Shown: positions 9,974 through 18,589, counted from the first letter of the stretch. The stretch is 64,000 nt of DNA from Thiocystis violacea (GCF_016583575.1 NZ_NRRG01000006.1:62604-126603), one strand, 5' to 3'. The notes: generated from the letters alone by a model not told the origin. A program made the numbers and translations.

Positions 9974-9975
9974 CC
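9912..9975. repeat. 64-nt direct repeat, copy 1 (copy 2 at 10888-10951)
   Basis: The two copies begin with GCATCGCCC and end with an identical 32-base block. Copy 1 encodes the C-terminus of the CheB-like protein on the + strand. In copy 2 the identical block is the 3' end of cbpM on the - strand, beginning exactly at its stop codon. The repeats flank about 0.9 kb that holds the collagen-like lipoprotein gene and degenerate sequence. Confidence 0.8.
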
Positions 9976-9999
9976 CAAGACCCAAGGCTTCGAAATCGA

Positions 10000-10082
10000 C
10001 AGGATTAACAGGATGTTTCAAGATTGACAGGATGAAAAACAGCAGTTTTTGAATCCTGTCCATCCTGCGAAATCCTGTCCAT
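10000..10082. repeat. ACAGGATTAACAGGAT repeat cluster, second block
   Basis: This block has the same motif as 4381-4461, with direct copies followed by inverted copies (AATCCTGTCCATCCTG), forming a possible stem-loop just downstream of the CheB-like gene and convergent with the lipoprotein gene. Confidence 0.75.
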
Positions 10083-10139
10083 TAACGATCTTTCATTGGG
10101 TATCGGGTTTTCAGGAAATCACCTTAAAACTACAACCCA

Positions 10140-10376
10140 TTAATACGCATCGTATCTGCGAGTCGTGGTCGTCGTTGTCGTCGGGCGCGCTGGCGCCGTG
10201 ATCACCGTGTCAACGGTGGTCGTTTTTTTCTCCGTCGGAGAAACAATCAGGGTATCCGCGCCGGTCCGCCCGGTCTGCCCGGTAACACCTTGAGCCCCGG
10301 CCGGACCTTGAGGTCCAGTGCAGGCACTCAATCCAAGCGCCATCACAACGGCGGCGCAGATGATCGAAAATTTCAT
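10140..10376 (-). CDS. Small lipoprotein with collagen-like segment
   Basis: This 78-residue lipoprotein has a signal peptide ending in LSAC. It continues with a short collagen-like Gly-X-Y run (GPQGPAGAQGVTGQTGRTG) and a threonine-rich tail ending in a run of seven threonines (TTTTTTT). CTGGAGA precedes the ATG. Similar short GPQG lipoproteins occur across proteobacteria without a known role; surface exposure is a guess. Acquisition or loss nearby is suggested by the flanking 64-base direct repeats. Confidence 0.8.
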   Translation of the reverse strand: MKFSIICAAVVMALGLSACTGPQGPAGAQGVTGQTGRTGADTLIVSPTEKKTTTVDTVITAPARPTTTTTTTRRYDAY

Positions 10377-10887
10377 GGTGTTGTCTCCAGGGTGACAGGT
10401 AAAGCCGTTGGCGGCGCCCCTGATCAGCGTCGCTGAACTGGCGATGACCACCGCAGGGCCAATCAGAAGTGGGCTTGATCGTTGATCTCCTGGCCGGGTT
10501 CGAATGGCCTGGAGTGGTGCGACGCTTCATCCTGATGTGGCCACCATGGACTGGCGGACCAACGCTGTCGGTGCTCTAGCAAACATAAGCACGAGTTCCT
10601 CACCCCGACTGGGCGCGGCGGACCGATCCTGCTGGCGCATGGCCCCCCCCGATGGCCTTGGCCTTGGCCTTCCTGACCACCTCGTAACACGCGCGGACCC
10701 GCGCTGACTCGGTCTATGGTGGCGACAGCTTGAGCCAGTTGGACAAGGCGGCGAGGGCTTTCGCACGCTCCGCTCCAGGGAGCAAATCGCCGGACAATCG
10801 CAAGGAATCGCGCTCCATGCTTGAAATCAGGCATCTCGATGTGGCGCGTTGAGGTAAGCCTGACCATGGTTCGGAAACCGCTTGGCG
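10377..10887. other. Degenerate region with Crp/Fnr 3' relic
   Basis: No intact gene is supported here. The stretch 10673-10722, read on the - strand, resembles the 3' end of the Crp/Fnr gene at 23745-24497. Both contain CACCACCTCGTA, and the translation RACYEVVRK matches CECYEVVRK. The open frames covering this area differ in codon statistics from their neighbours and have no recognisable domain. Confidence 0.5.
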
Positions 10888-10919
10888 GCATCGCCCGGGA
10901 GGATCGCCGGGGCCGAGCC

Positions 10920-11243
10920 TCAGTCGCCGCCCAGGCGCCGAAGGCGTGACCGGAGCGCCTCGATCTCATCGAGCAGGTCGAGCACCAGGGCCGTGCCAGC
11001 CGCGTTCAATTCCAGATCGCGCGTGAGACGCAACGCCACCCGCGCGCGTCTAAGCGTCGTGCCGCCGAAACGCCAACGCTCTGGATCCTCGCCGCTCGGC
11101 GTCAGCACGCCTTCCATGACCAGTTCCATCAGTTGATCGACCTCGGTCCGACACACCTGGCTCAGCTCGATCAGCGTGAATTGGACCTCCTCCTCGACAA
11201 TGACGCAGGGGGTCTCGGTCCTGTTGATTCTGTTCATCGACAT
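10920..11243 (-). CDS. cbpM: Chaperone modulator CbpM
   Basis: The 107-residue protein is a MerR-like small helical domain of the CbpM/GrpM type, which binds the J-domain of CbpA and restrains it. The N-terminal part FTLIELSQVC and the middle GVLTPSG, WRFGG and RRARVALRL fit the family, and it ends in a helical coil (DLLDEIEALRSRLRRLG). Its ATG overlaps the cbpA stop (TGATG), so the two are translationally coupled. The gene's last 32 bases are repeated at 9944-9975. Confidence 0.9.
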   Translation of the reverse strand: MSMNRINRTETPCVIVEEEVQFTLIELSQVCRTEVDQLMELVMEGVLTPSGEDPERWRFGGTTLRRARVALRLTRDLELNAAGTALVLDLLDEIEALRSRLRRLGGD

Positions 11244-12190
11244 CAAACCTCCACGGCGGGTCGCGGTTGGAAGTCGCCGAACGCCTCGGCCATGCGGCGG
11301 TAGGCGTCTTGCGCCATCTCCGTATCGGCCGGCGGCAGCCGAATCGACAGCACCGCATAGAGATCGCCAGGGGGAACGCTCGGAAGCCCCCGGCCTTTGA
11401 GGCGCAGCTTGCGGCCCGGCGACGAGCCGGGCGGTACGGTCAGTTGGACACTGCCATCAGGGGTCTGGACGGTGACGCCGGCACCAAGGGCCGCTTCCCA
11501 AGGGGTGACCGGCAGATCGAGGTAGATGTCGCGGCCGTCGAGCCGAAAATCCGGGTGCGGCGCGAACTCGATCTCAAGGTAGAGGTCACCCGCCGGCGCC
11601 TCACCCTGTCCGGGTCCGCCCTGGCCGGCGAGTCGCAGGTGTTGTCCGTCGCGGATGCCCTTGGGAATGTTCACCTCCAGGTGCCGCTCCTCGATGCTCG
11701 CGCGTCCGTTCGCATCGATCCGAGGGACGCGCAGCGAGATGCTACGGCGACCGCCGCGATAGGCGTCTTGCAGGTCGATCCGCACCTTGGCGTGATGGTC
11801 CTCGCCCGCCCGCTGGCCTCGCCCACGCGAGCCGCGCGCGCCGGCCGGTTGGTGCCCGAAGAGCGATTCGAAGAAATCGCTGCGACTGAAGTCGTGGCCG
11901 TCGCCCTCGGCGCCGCCACTGAACTCGAAACCGCTGTTCCATTCCGGAGGAGGGTTGAACTCCTGACCGTGCTTGTAGCGGTTCCCCACATCGTCGTAGG
12001 CCGCCCGCTTCTCGACATCCTTCAGTGCCTCATACGCCTCGGCCACCTCCTTGAAGCGCGCCTCGGCATCCGGCTCCTTGCTGACGTCGGGGTGATATTT
12101 GCGCGCCAGCTTGCGATAGGCACGCTTGATCTCATCCTGAGCGACCGTGCGCTCCAGTCCGAGCACCGCGTAATAATCCTTGAATTCCAT
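11243..12190 (-). CDS. cbpA: CbpA-type DnaJ co-chaperone
   Basis: A J-domain with the HPD motif (KYHPDVSKEP) occupies residues 1-70, followed by a Gly/Phe-rich linker (FNPPPEWNSGFEFSGG) and two DnaJ C-terminal substrate-binding domains, without the zinc-finger of DnaJ. This is the type III arrangement of CbpA, a DnaK co-chaperone and, in E. coli, a curved-DNA-binding protein. The 315-residue length is normal. CGGAGG precedes the ATG at 12190. It forms an operon with cbpM. Confidence 0.95.
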   Translation of the reverse strand: MEFKDYYAVLGLERTVAQDEIKRAYRKLARKYHPDVSKEPDAEARFKEVAEAYEALKDVEKRAAYDDVGNRYKHGQEFNPPPEWNSGFEFSGGAEGDGHDFSRSDFFESLFGHQPAGARGSRGRGQRAGEDHHAKVRIDLQDAYRGGRRSISLRVPRIDANGRASIEERHLEVNIPKGIRDGQHLRLAGQGGPGQGEAPAGDLYLEIEFAPHPDFRLDGRDIYLDLPVTPWEAALGAGVTVQTPDGSVQLTVPPGSSPGRKLRLKGRGLPSVPPGDLYAVLSIRLPPADTEMAQDAYRRMAEAFGDFQPRPAVEV

Positions 12191-12459
12191 CAAACCTCCG
12201 GCTGGTGGCTTGCGACGGGGCATGAGCTCAGTGGAAAGCGGCAAGTGCCACACTGCGGTCGTGCGAACGCCGTGAGAAGGGGAGGGCAGACGGCCGTCGC
12301 TGGTGTCGAGAGGCTCTTGGGCTCCTTTGGCTCAACCTAGCTCGGTAGAGTCATTCCGTCTGTACGCTATCGCACGCATTCTTCGAGACCGGTATCGCGC
12401 AAAGCCAACGCGTTCCGGCGTCGATCATCGTTCCGGCCACTTGGCATCGAGCCGCTTCT

Positions 12460-12532
12460 GGGATCGTCGAGTGGCACTCGGCGCTTTTCTCCGGCCTAGC
12501 GGCCGGAGGGCCGAGTGCCACTCGGCGATCCC
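12460..12532. repeat. 73-nt nested inverted repeat
   Basis: Outer arms GGGATCG..GAGTGGCACTCGGC and GCCGAGTGCCACTC..CGATCCC are reverse complements with two mismatches. An inner pair CTCCGGCC / GGCCGGAG surrounds the centre TAGC. The element is in the 638-base gap between cbpA and the cyclic-nucleotide-type sensor. Nearby, 12572-12593 repeats CCGAAACGATGATCAAGGCC found at 4342-4361. No gene is seen in the gap. Confidence 0.8.
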
Positions 12533-12828
12533 AGGACGATCAGGTCGGAATCGTCCCTCGACGTCGTCGATGGCCGAAACGATGATCAAGGCCCGCGTTC
12601 CATCCCTCGGTGCGTTAGCGTACCGACCGCCCTCGATCCTGCGCCTATTCTTCCCGGCGAAGGGGTGGGCATCCTAAGTTCCACGCGCGCGGGCATCGAT
12701 CGACGCATTTCACGCTGGCCTTGGTCTCATTGACATGACGCGGCATGCCTGAACTGACTCTGGCCGAGGACGCGCGGGCGGAAGGTGTCCGTCATGTCCT
12801 TCCCATGGCCACCAGAGGTAACGGATCG

Positions 12829-13311
12829 ATGAATGAAATAGACAAGCTGGAAGCGCTTCGACGCTCACTCCTAACGGCCGAGCTCGATGAAGGCGAAACG
12901 CAGGCGCTCGCGGACCGGATGGGGGTAAGGACGCTGTGCGATGGTGAGGTACTGGTCGCCGAAGGGGATCTGTGCCAGACCCTATTCCTTCAAGCGGCTG
13001 GCGCCATCCAATTCTATCGGGAGCGCGCGGGTAACGAAGAGATCCTCTATCAGATGCACGTCGGTGAATGCGTTGGGACACGTAGTTTCATCGACGGCTC
13101 GGCTTACGTCTTTGGGTTGCGCTCCGTCGGCGACAGCACGGTTCTGACCTTGGAGTCCGCCGCCTTGGAAGCCATGGAGGAGGGTCATCCTCGTTTACTC
13201 TATAAAGTGATGCGTGCCTTCGTTCTCATCACCCACGCCACATTGGCGCGCTTGCGCCTTGAGGATGAAGATCTGCGTAATTATTTGTTGAAGTCCGGCG
13301 GGCGCTATTGA
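12829..13311 (+). CDS. Cyclic-nucleotide-binding-domain protein, Crp-like sensor without HTH
   Basis: The 160-residue protein is a beta-roll cNMP-binding domain (DGEVLVAEGDLCQTLFLQAAG, then VGECVGTRSFIDGS) followed by a helix, but it stops before any helix-turn-helix. It could bind a nucleotide or another small ligand and signal through protein contact. The ATG at 12829 fits an AGAGG upstream; the frame remains open 28 codons further. The neighbouring sequence 13336-13363 is a simple GAAACC/GAAAAC hexamer repeat with no gene. Confidence 0.75.
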   Translation: MNEIDKLEALRRSLLTAELDEGETQALADRMGVRTLCDGEVLVAEGDLCQTLFLQAAGAIQFYRERAGNEEILYQMHVGECVGTRSFIDGSAYVFGLRSVGDSTVLTLESAALEAMEEGHPRLLYKVMRAFVLITHATLARLRLEDEDLRNYLLKSGGRY

Positions 13312-13335
13312 GTGCCCGATGACAACGTCCGAGCC

Positions 13336-13363
13336 GGAAACCGAAACCGAAAACGAAAACGAA
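13336..13363. repeat. Hexanucleotide simple repeat
   Basis: The units GAAACC and GAAAAC are each repeated, immediately after the stop of the sensor gene. It is a short simple-sequence tract of unknown significance. Confidence 0.6.
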
Positions 13364-13498
13364 TCATCGACGTATTCCGGACAATCGCGCGATCAGCCTT
13401 GGATCGAGTCAGCCGCTACAGGGTTCGCCCCGTTCCACATCAATGTAATGCCTCGGGGGATGAGGCTTCATTCCGGTTTCCGGCGTGACGGCGAGCGA

Positions 13499-14200
13499 TC
13501 AAATAGCGCCACCGAACGCGGCACCCACGCCGGCCGTGATGGCCATCGCCAGCGCTCCCCAGAAGGTGACCCGCCAGGCGCCGATCAGGACACTGGCACC
13601 GCCGACACGGGCGGCGATGGCACCCAACAAGGCCAGCGAAGCGAGCGAGGCACCCGAGATCCAGGGAATCAGGATCGGCTCGGGCGCCAGGGCCGTCACG
13701 CTCAGCGGCAGCGCCGCGCCGACCGCGAAACTGGCGGCCGACGCCAGGGCGGCCTGAATCGGGCGCGCGCCGAGGGTCTCGGAGATGCCGAGTTCATCGC
13801 GCGCATGGGCACCGAGGGCATCGTGCGCCATCAGCTGCTCCGCCACTTGCTCCGCGAGATTCGGTTCAAGCCCGCGCGCGACATAGATGGCCGCCAGTTC
13901 ACGGCATTCCGCGGGGTGATTCTGTTCGAGCTCGGCGCGCTCGCGCGCCAGGTCGGCTTGCTCGGTGTCGGCCTGCGAATGGACCGAGACATACTCGCCG
14001 GCGGCCATCGACATGGCGCCGGCCACCAGTCCCGCGACCCCGGTCAGCAGAATGTTACCGTGACTGGCACTGGCCGCCGCCACGCCGACCAGCAGACTGG
14101 CGGTCGAGACGATGCCGTCGTTCGCGCCGAGCACGGCGGCCCGCAGCCAGCCGATGCGGTCGGTGCGATGGCGTTCGGTGTGGTGTCGCGACCCGGTCAT
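13499..14200 (-). CDS. VIT1/CCC1-family iron/manganese transporter
   Basis: This 233-residue protein matches the VIT1/CCC1 family that exports or stores Fe2+ and Mn2+. The N-terminal helix has the family motif LGANDGIVSTASLLVGV, followed by MSMAAGEYVSVHSQADTE. A cytosolic metal-binding helical segment follows (ARERAELEQNHPAECRELAAIY), then three further membrane helices. The start is the ATG at 14200, ten bases after the stop of the FMN reductase, suggesting one transcript. The stop-proximal GAAFGGAI is normal for the family. Confidence 0.9.
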   Translation of the reverse strand: MTGSRHHTERHRTDRIGWLRAAVLGANDGIVSTASLLVGVAAASASHGNILLTGVAGLVAGAMSMAAGEYVSVHSQADTEQADLARERAELEQNHPAECRELAAIYVARGLEPNLAEQVAEQLMAHDALGAHARDELGISETLGARPIQAALASAASFAVGAALPLSVTALAPEPILIPWISGASLASLALLGAIAARVGGASVLIGAWRVTFWGALAMAITAGVGAAFGGAI

Positions 14201-14210
14201 GGCGCCGCGA

Positions 14211-14762
14211 TCAAGCCGCGTGCCTGGTGACCCAGGCGACATAGCGGTCCATCCAGCCTTGCAGGAAACCCAGGCTGTCCGCGCCGATGTCGCCGGCCGC
14301 ATCGAACAGCTCATCCTTGGCCTGGATGAAGGCTTCCGGCTGGCCCAGGGTCGGCACATCCAGATAGGCGAGCATGTTGCGCAGATGCTGTTGCGCCAGC
14401 GCGGTGCCCATGGCGCCGACCGAAACCCCCAGCACCCCGGCGGGCTTGCCGGCCCAGGCGCTCTGACCATAGGGGCGCGAGGCATGATCGATCGCGTTCT
14501 TGAGCACGCCGGGGATCGACCGGTTGTATTCGGGCGTGACGAATAGAAGGCCCCGAGCCGCCGCGATCTCGGCCTTCAGCCGCGTGACGGACGCGGCCGG
14601 ATTCGCGTCATCGTCCTGGTTGTAGAGCGGTAGGTCGTCGATCCGCACCTGGCTGAACGAAAACGCCGGTGGCGCCAGTTTCACGATGGCCTCCGCCAGC
14701 TTGCGATTGAAGGAATCGCGGCGAAGGCTGCCGACAATAACAGCGATCCGATAGTGGCTCAT
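14211..14762 (-). CDS. NADPH-dependent FMN reductase
   Basis: A flavodoxin-like fold of 183 residues with the phosphate-binding loop GSLRRDSFNRKLAEAI and the motif TPEYNRSIPGVLKNAIDHAS, both diagnostic of the NADPH:FMN/quinone reductase family (ChrR, YieF, SsuE-like). It would reduce FMN, quinones or metal oxyanions in the cytosol. AAGGAG lies seven bases before the ATG. It precedes the VIT transporter gene on the same strand, so electron supply for iron handling is possible but inferred. Confidence 0.9.
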   Translation of the reverse strand: MSHYRIAVIVGSLRRDSFNRKLAEAIVKLAPPAFSFSQVRIDDLPLYNQDDDANPAASVTRLKAEIAAARGLLFVTPEYNRSIPGVLKNAIDHASRPYGQSAWAGKPAGVLGVSVGAMGTALAQQHLRNMLAYLDVPTLGQPEAFIQAKDELFDAAGDIGADSLGFLQGWMDRYVAWVTRHAA

Positions 14763-14919
14763 GAAGATGACTCCTTCGCGCCGTGAGGCGCGCAATGCCC
14801 GGTCAGCCGGGGTGGTGATGGTCGATCTGGCTCCGCCCAGCGAAGGCCACGCGGGATCCGTTCAATGTCCGCGCCGGCCTTGATCATTGCCGCATTCCCC
14901 GTGGTGGTGAATGGACGGT

Positions 14920-15354
14920 CTATTTCTTCCTGGTCCAGGTTCCAACACCGACAACGGTATCGGTCGCGGTGCTATGCCGATAGATCACATTGAGCCGGTC
15001 ATCGTTGACGATTTCTCCGTCCAAGAAGCCATCCTCATCGGCAAACGCAAGCGTCTTGTTATCCAGGCCGATCACGGCGATGAATTTTTCGGTCGCGCGC
15101 GGGGCGGTGAAAACGCCATGCAGCACGCGACCTTGCTGCTTGGTAACCACCGCTTCCGCTTTGAGCGTGCTGAATTCGCCACGGTGATGGGTTTCTTCCC
15201 TGATGTCCGGCCCCTTGGCGAGGACACCGCCTTCCGCTTCAACGACCCAGGTTCCGACCAGATTGGGGATCTCGGACTCGGCGGCGCACAGTCCGCCACC
15301 GAGCAATGATCCAGCAAGCGCGAGGCCGAGGGCGGATTTTCTGAAACTGTTCAT
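14920..15354 (-). CDS. Exported protein of unknown function
   Basis: This 144-residue protein has a clear signal peptide (cleavage near LCAAES) and a mature domain beginning with IPNLVGTWVVEAEG, typical of small lipocalin-like or avidin-like beta-barrel folds with a GTW motif at both ends (GTWVVEAE and GTWTRKK). I do not recognise a named family. It is preceded by a GGAGAAAACG ribosome site and follows the autotransporter gene region on the same strand with a 31-base gap. Confidence 0.75.
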   Translation of the reverse strand: MNSFRKSALGLALAGSLLGGGLCAAESEIPNLVGTWVVEAEGGVLAKGPDIREETHHRGEFSTLKAEAVVTKQQGRVLHGVFTAPRATEKFIAVIGLDNKTLAFADEDGFLDGEIVNDDRLNVIYRHSTATDTVVGVGTWTRKK

Positions 15355-15385
15355 CGTTTTCTCCTGGGGTGAAAGGTGACCCGGA

Positions 15386-17257
15386 TCAGAGCGCGGCGGC
15401 CAGCGTCACATTGATCGCCGAGTCTTGTCCGGTCGGGTGGTCGATCGTCGTCGAAGCACCAATGCCAAGACTCAAGGTCTTGGTCAGCTCGGTGGTGACG
15501 CCAACGAGGAGGGTGCCATAGCCGCCGGTCTCGTTCGCCGTCTCGATCTCCAGGGCGGAGCGTCCGCCAACAAAGCCGGCGCGGTAGCGGCGCTCATCGT
15601 CGAGGTGCTCGTAGTCGTAGGTGAGCTGGGCATAGGGCCGCAGGGCCATGCCCGACCAATGGGTCTCGGCGGCGATCTGCCAGCCGATGCGCGAGCGCAG
15701 CGACTCGCGGGTCTGATCGCCAAAGGTCATGGCGGTAACGCTGTTCGATGCTTCGCTGAAGCCGTCGACATGGATACGCTCCCACGCCAGACCGATCAGT
15801 GGACCATGGACGAGGTTGCCGCTGACGAGGTTGTAGCCGAGCTGCCCTTTCACGCCGAACCGGTCGCCGTCGGTGTCGCCGCGTTCGCGGGTGGTGAAGG
15901 GGCCGAGCGCGATGTTGCGCCTGCTCTCGAAATCGAGCCAGGAGTAAGTCGCTAGGGCGTTGGCGTAAAAGGCCCCGAAGGTGTGCGAACCGAAGGCGGA
16001 CAAGGCCCACTCGTCGTATTCGACCCTGCCCTGATGATCGCCCAGATCGAAGGGTGCGTTGCCGTAACCCAGGGTCACGCCGCCAAAAAGTTGGTCGGTG
16101 AACGCCTTCTCATAACCCACGACCAGGCTGCCACCGTCGCCATCCGCCGACGGCACACCGGCTGACGCATCCAGGTCGGACGCGGCATAGTCGCCGGTGA
16201 CAAAAACCCCCTGACCTTGATCGCCGAAGTTCTGGAATTCCTGCATCCGGGCATCGATCGCGCGCCATTGCGCGCTGGAGCGCGACAAAGCCACCTGCGA
16301 CAGCAGGCCCATGCGGTTCGCTCCCTCCAGCGAGGTATAGACCCAGTCTGAAACCACTTTGTGGAAAAGGGTCGACGGGTGTTTGTCGTCCGCGTACATG
16401 TGTCCGTTGGCGGGTGCCTGGCAGTGCAGCGCATCGACCGCACCGCAGGCGCGATCCGTCGTGTTGGTGAATCCGTAAGCCAATGGGTTGGCGCGGATGG
16501 TGCCGATCAGCTTGCCGGTATCGAAATAGATCAGATTCTTGCCGGTCAGGCCCGCGATCAAGCTGGTGTCGAACGTTGCCTTGAGGTTTCTGAGCTGCGC
16601 CTGGTCGGATTCCGACGCGGATAGTCCAAAGGGCGCCGTGGCGGTGTCCATCAATCCGATCACGATCAGGTTGCGCGCCCCAGCCGATTGCAGGCGCGTC
16701 ACCTGTGCTGTTAGATCGTTCGCTGCTGTCGCAATAGCCGATTGGGCCGTCGCCGATGGCATCGCACCGCCGTTTGAAACGAACTGGGCAAAGACATCGT
16801 TCCCGCCCGCCCAGAGCGCATGAAGCGCCTTTGAATCGACAGACCCGCGTCCCAGAAAGCCGGTCACCTGGGTGCTCACCGACGGCAGATTCACGGCGGC
16901 CGCGACGTTCGGCGGCTCGGCATTGATGCGCGCGTCACCCACGGCCAGGTTGTTGCCGCTGGCATTCAGGGGAAAGAGGAGCACTCCGTCCGCTCCTGGC
17001 ATCGCCGTATAGGCTGGCGTGACCGACAAACCGTAGCTGGAGCCAAGGTTCTCCCCCCAGACGGTTCCGGGTTTGGTGGTGAAGCGATCGGTCCGACCGG
17101 CACCGAGCCGCGGCCCGAAGGTGCCCGAGTCGCTGAGGCTGTCGCCAAAGATGTAGAGATTCGAGTAGCTGGCGGCCTGTGCGCCCGCCGCCGTTCCGAT
17201 CAACAGCGCCGCGACAACGGCCCAGTGTTTCAGCATGGGAACCTGTTGGTTGCTCAT
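15386..17257 (-). CDS. GDSL esterase autotransporter (EstA-type)
   Basis: The 623-residue protein has a signal peptide ending near GAQAAS. The passenger is a GDSL lipase/esterase domain with the catalytic serine in FGDSLSDSG and the Asp-His pair in ADDKHPS. The C-terminal domain from about residue 345 is an autotransporter beta-barrel (repeated aromatic strands, ending in NVTLAAAL). It should be an outer-membrane esterase acting on short acyl esters. The first ATG (17257) was taken; an ATG seven codons later also fits the signal peptide. A fragment matching the 3' end lies at 18548-18589. Confidence 0.93.
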   Translation of the reverse strand: MSNQQVPMLKHWAVVAALLIGTAAGAQAASYSNLYIFGDSLSDSGTFGPRLGAGRTDRFTTKPGTVWGENLGSSYGLSVTPAYTAMPGADGVLLFPLNASGNNLAVGDARINAEPPNVAAAVNLPSVSTQVTGFLGRGSVDSKALHALWAGGNDVFAQFVSNGGAMPSATAQSAIATAANDLTAQVTRLQSAGARNLIVIGLMDTATAPFGLSASESDQAQLRNLKATFDTSLIAGLTGKNLIYFDTGKLIGTIRANPLAYGFTNTTDRACGAVDALHCQAPANGHMYADDKHPSTLFHKVVSDWVYTSLEGANRMGLLSQVALSRSSAQWRAIDARMQEFQNFGDQGQGVFVTGDYAASDLDASAGVPSADGDGGSLVVGYEKAFTDQLFGGVTLGYGNAPFDLGDHQGRVEYDEWALSAFGSHTFGAFYANALATYSWLDFESRRNIALGPFTTRERGDTDGDRFGVKGQLGYNLVSGNLVHGPLIGLAWERIHVDGFSEASNSVTAMTFGDQTRESLRSRIGWQIAAETHWSGMALRPYAQLTYDYEHLDDERRYRAGFVGGRSALEIETANETGGYGTLLVGVTTELTKTLSLGIGASTTIDHPTGQDSAINVTLAAAL

Positions 17258-17474
17258 TCCGCCTGACTCTTAATCTGGGTGAGTGTGTTGTTTTCAATCC
17301 GGGCTGACCAGGATGTCGCCCGGTGTGAAACCTGTGACGGCAATCTTGAGGCTAGTCTGACTCGTCTTAGCCTGTCCCGATCGGTCCGAAGGGGCCAGTG
17401 CGGTGAAGTCCCGCGAAGGCGTTACCATTCTGCACGGTCTACATCATACAAACAAAGCACGAGAGGAAGCCGAG

Positions 17475-18458
17475 ATGGCCTTCATGATGGAACGCACGGC
17501 GCGCGGGTTGGCGACCGCCATCCTGATGGCCTGCCTGGGTGGCCTTCCTCTGTTGATGAACCTTGCCGGAATGACCGCTTTCGCTCAGGAACAGACCGGC
17601 GCCGCGCCGGATCCAGGAGTTGCCGCCGCCGAGCCGGAAGCCGGGCCGGAGGTCGTGACCATCGGCGCCTATCTCAACGACGTGCAGGCGATCGATCTCA
17701 AGAACCACAATTACATGGTCGATTTCTATCTCTGGTTTCGATGGAAAAACCCGGAGGTCCTGCCGGACGGTCAGTGTTACCAGGTCATGCATATCGAGGG
17801 ACGAATGAGCCACAAATTCAATCTGCGGCATTATCCTTTCGACCGACAGGCCATCACCATCGAGATGGAAGACGCGGTCCTGGACGTCTCCGGTCTCGCC
17901 TTCAAGGTCGAGCGCGTCAGCGCGAATCCGGCGCTGGAATTGCCGGGTTTCGACTATGAGGCGCCGACCATGCAGGTGCATGACTATCGCCATCCGACCA
18001 ACTTCGGCGACACTCGGGTCGCCGACAGCGACGCGTATTCCCGTGTTCGCATCGACCTGCGAATCTCCCGACCCACCGTCAATGCCATCGTCAAGAATGT
18101 GCTGCCGATGCTGCTGGCGACGATCTGTGCGTCCTTCGTCTTTCTGCTTCATCCGAGTCTGGTGGATACGCGGTTTCAGATTGCGATCTTTTCCATTTTC
18201 ACCATTGTCGCCTTGCAGATCACTCAGGGTGATGATCTGCCGACGATCGAATACCTGACCCTGCTCGACATCCTCTATCTGCTCTCCTATCTCTATGGCA
18301 TCGCCATAATTGGTGTGCTGGTCTATTCGACCAAACTCAGCCAGGACGCGGCACGCATGGCTGCGGCGGTCAAGGTTGATCGCTGGGGCGGCGGCCTGCT
18401 GTTTGGCGCCTATCTGATCATCAGTGGCGCGGTGATTATCTTCGTCGTGACGACCTGA
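17475..18458 (+). CDS. Pentameric ligand-gated ion channel homologue, short ectodomain
   Basis: The 327-residue protein has a signal peptide, a beta-sandwich ectodomain (AYLNDVQAIDLKNHNYMVDF, WFRWKNPE) with the hallmark YPFDRQ, and four C-terminal helices (VLPMLLATICASFVFLL, TRFQIAIFSIFTIVALQ, LLDILYLLSYLYG, and the last near the C-terminus). This fits prokaryotic Cys-loop-type channels such as GLIC/ELIC relatives. Between NPE and LPDG the chain appears about 30 residues shorter than I expect for homologues, so ligand binding may be affected. ATG 17475 follows GAGGAAG. A fragment near-identical to 17672-17712 is found at 23591-23631. Confidence 0.82.
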   Translation: MAFMMERTARGLATAILMACLGGLPLLMNLAGMTAFAQEQTGAAPDPGVAAAEPEAGPEVVTIGAYLNDVQAIDLKNHNYMVDFYLWFRWKNPEVLPDGQCYQVMHIEGRMSHKFNLRHYPFDRQAITIEMEDAVLDVSGLAFKVERVSANPALELPGFDYEAPTMQVHDYRHPTNFGDTRVADSDAYSRVRIDLRISRPTVNAIVKNVLPMLLATICASFVFLLHPSLVDTRFQIAIFSIFTIVALQITQGDDLPTIEYLTLLDILYLLSYLYGIAIIGVLVYSTKLSQDAARMAAAVKVDRWGGGLLFGAYLIISGAVIIFVVTT

Positions 18459-18547
18459 CCGCTGATCGCGAGAGTTTCATGCGCGCATGGAAGTCGGCGG
18501 CAGAAAACACGATGTGTCCTCTCCGCCCCCGGCCTCGCGAAAACCAA

Positions 18548-18589
18548 GGTGACCCGGATCAGAAATCGGAACGCGGCGGTCAGCGTCAC
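18548..18589 (-). pseudogene. Fragment of autotransporter 3' end
   Basis: The sequence repeats 15376-15411, the last codons, stop and trailing bases of the GDSL autotransporter (shared GGTGACCCGGATCAG, then GCGCGGCGG and CAGCGTCAC), with a small insertion. It lies between the ion-channel and SOUL genes and has no upstream portion of the gene. Confidence 0.65.

Noticed and set aside
10300-10365. Collagen-like repeat as a tandem DNA repeat
   Set aside because: The Gly-X-Y pattern is at the protein level and too short and varied in DNA to be a slippage tract.
10463-10969. 168-codon frame on the - strand
   Set aside because: Covers degenerate sequence and the end of cbpM in another frame; no domain, and it contains a piece matching a different frame of a Crp/Fnr gene.
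13319-14230. 303-codon frame opposite the VIT transporter
   Set aside because: Antisense shadow of two well-supported genes; Gly/Arg/Asp-rich composition typical of a reverse frame in GC-rich DNA.
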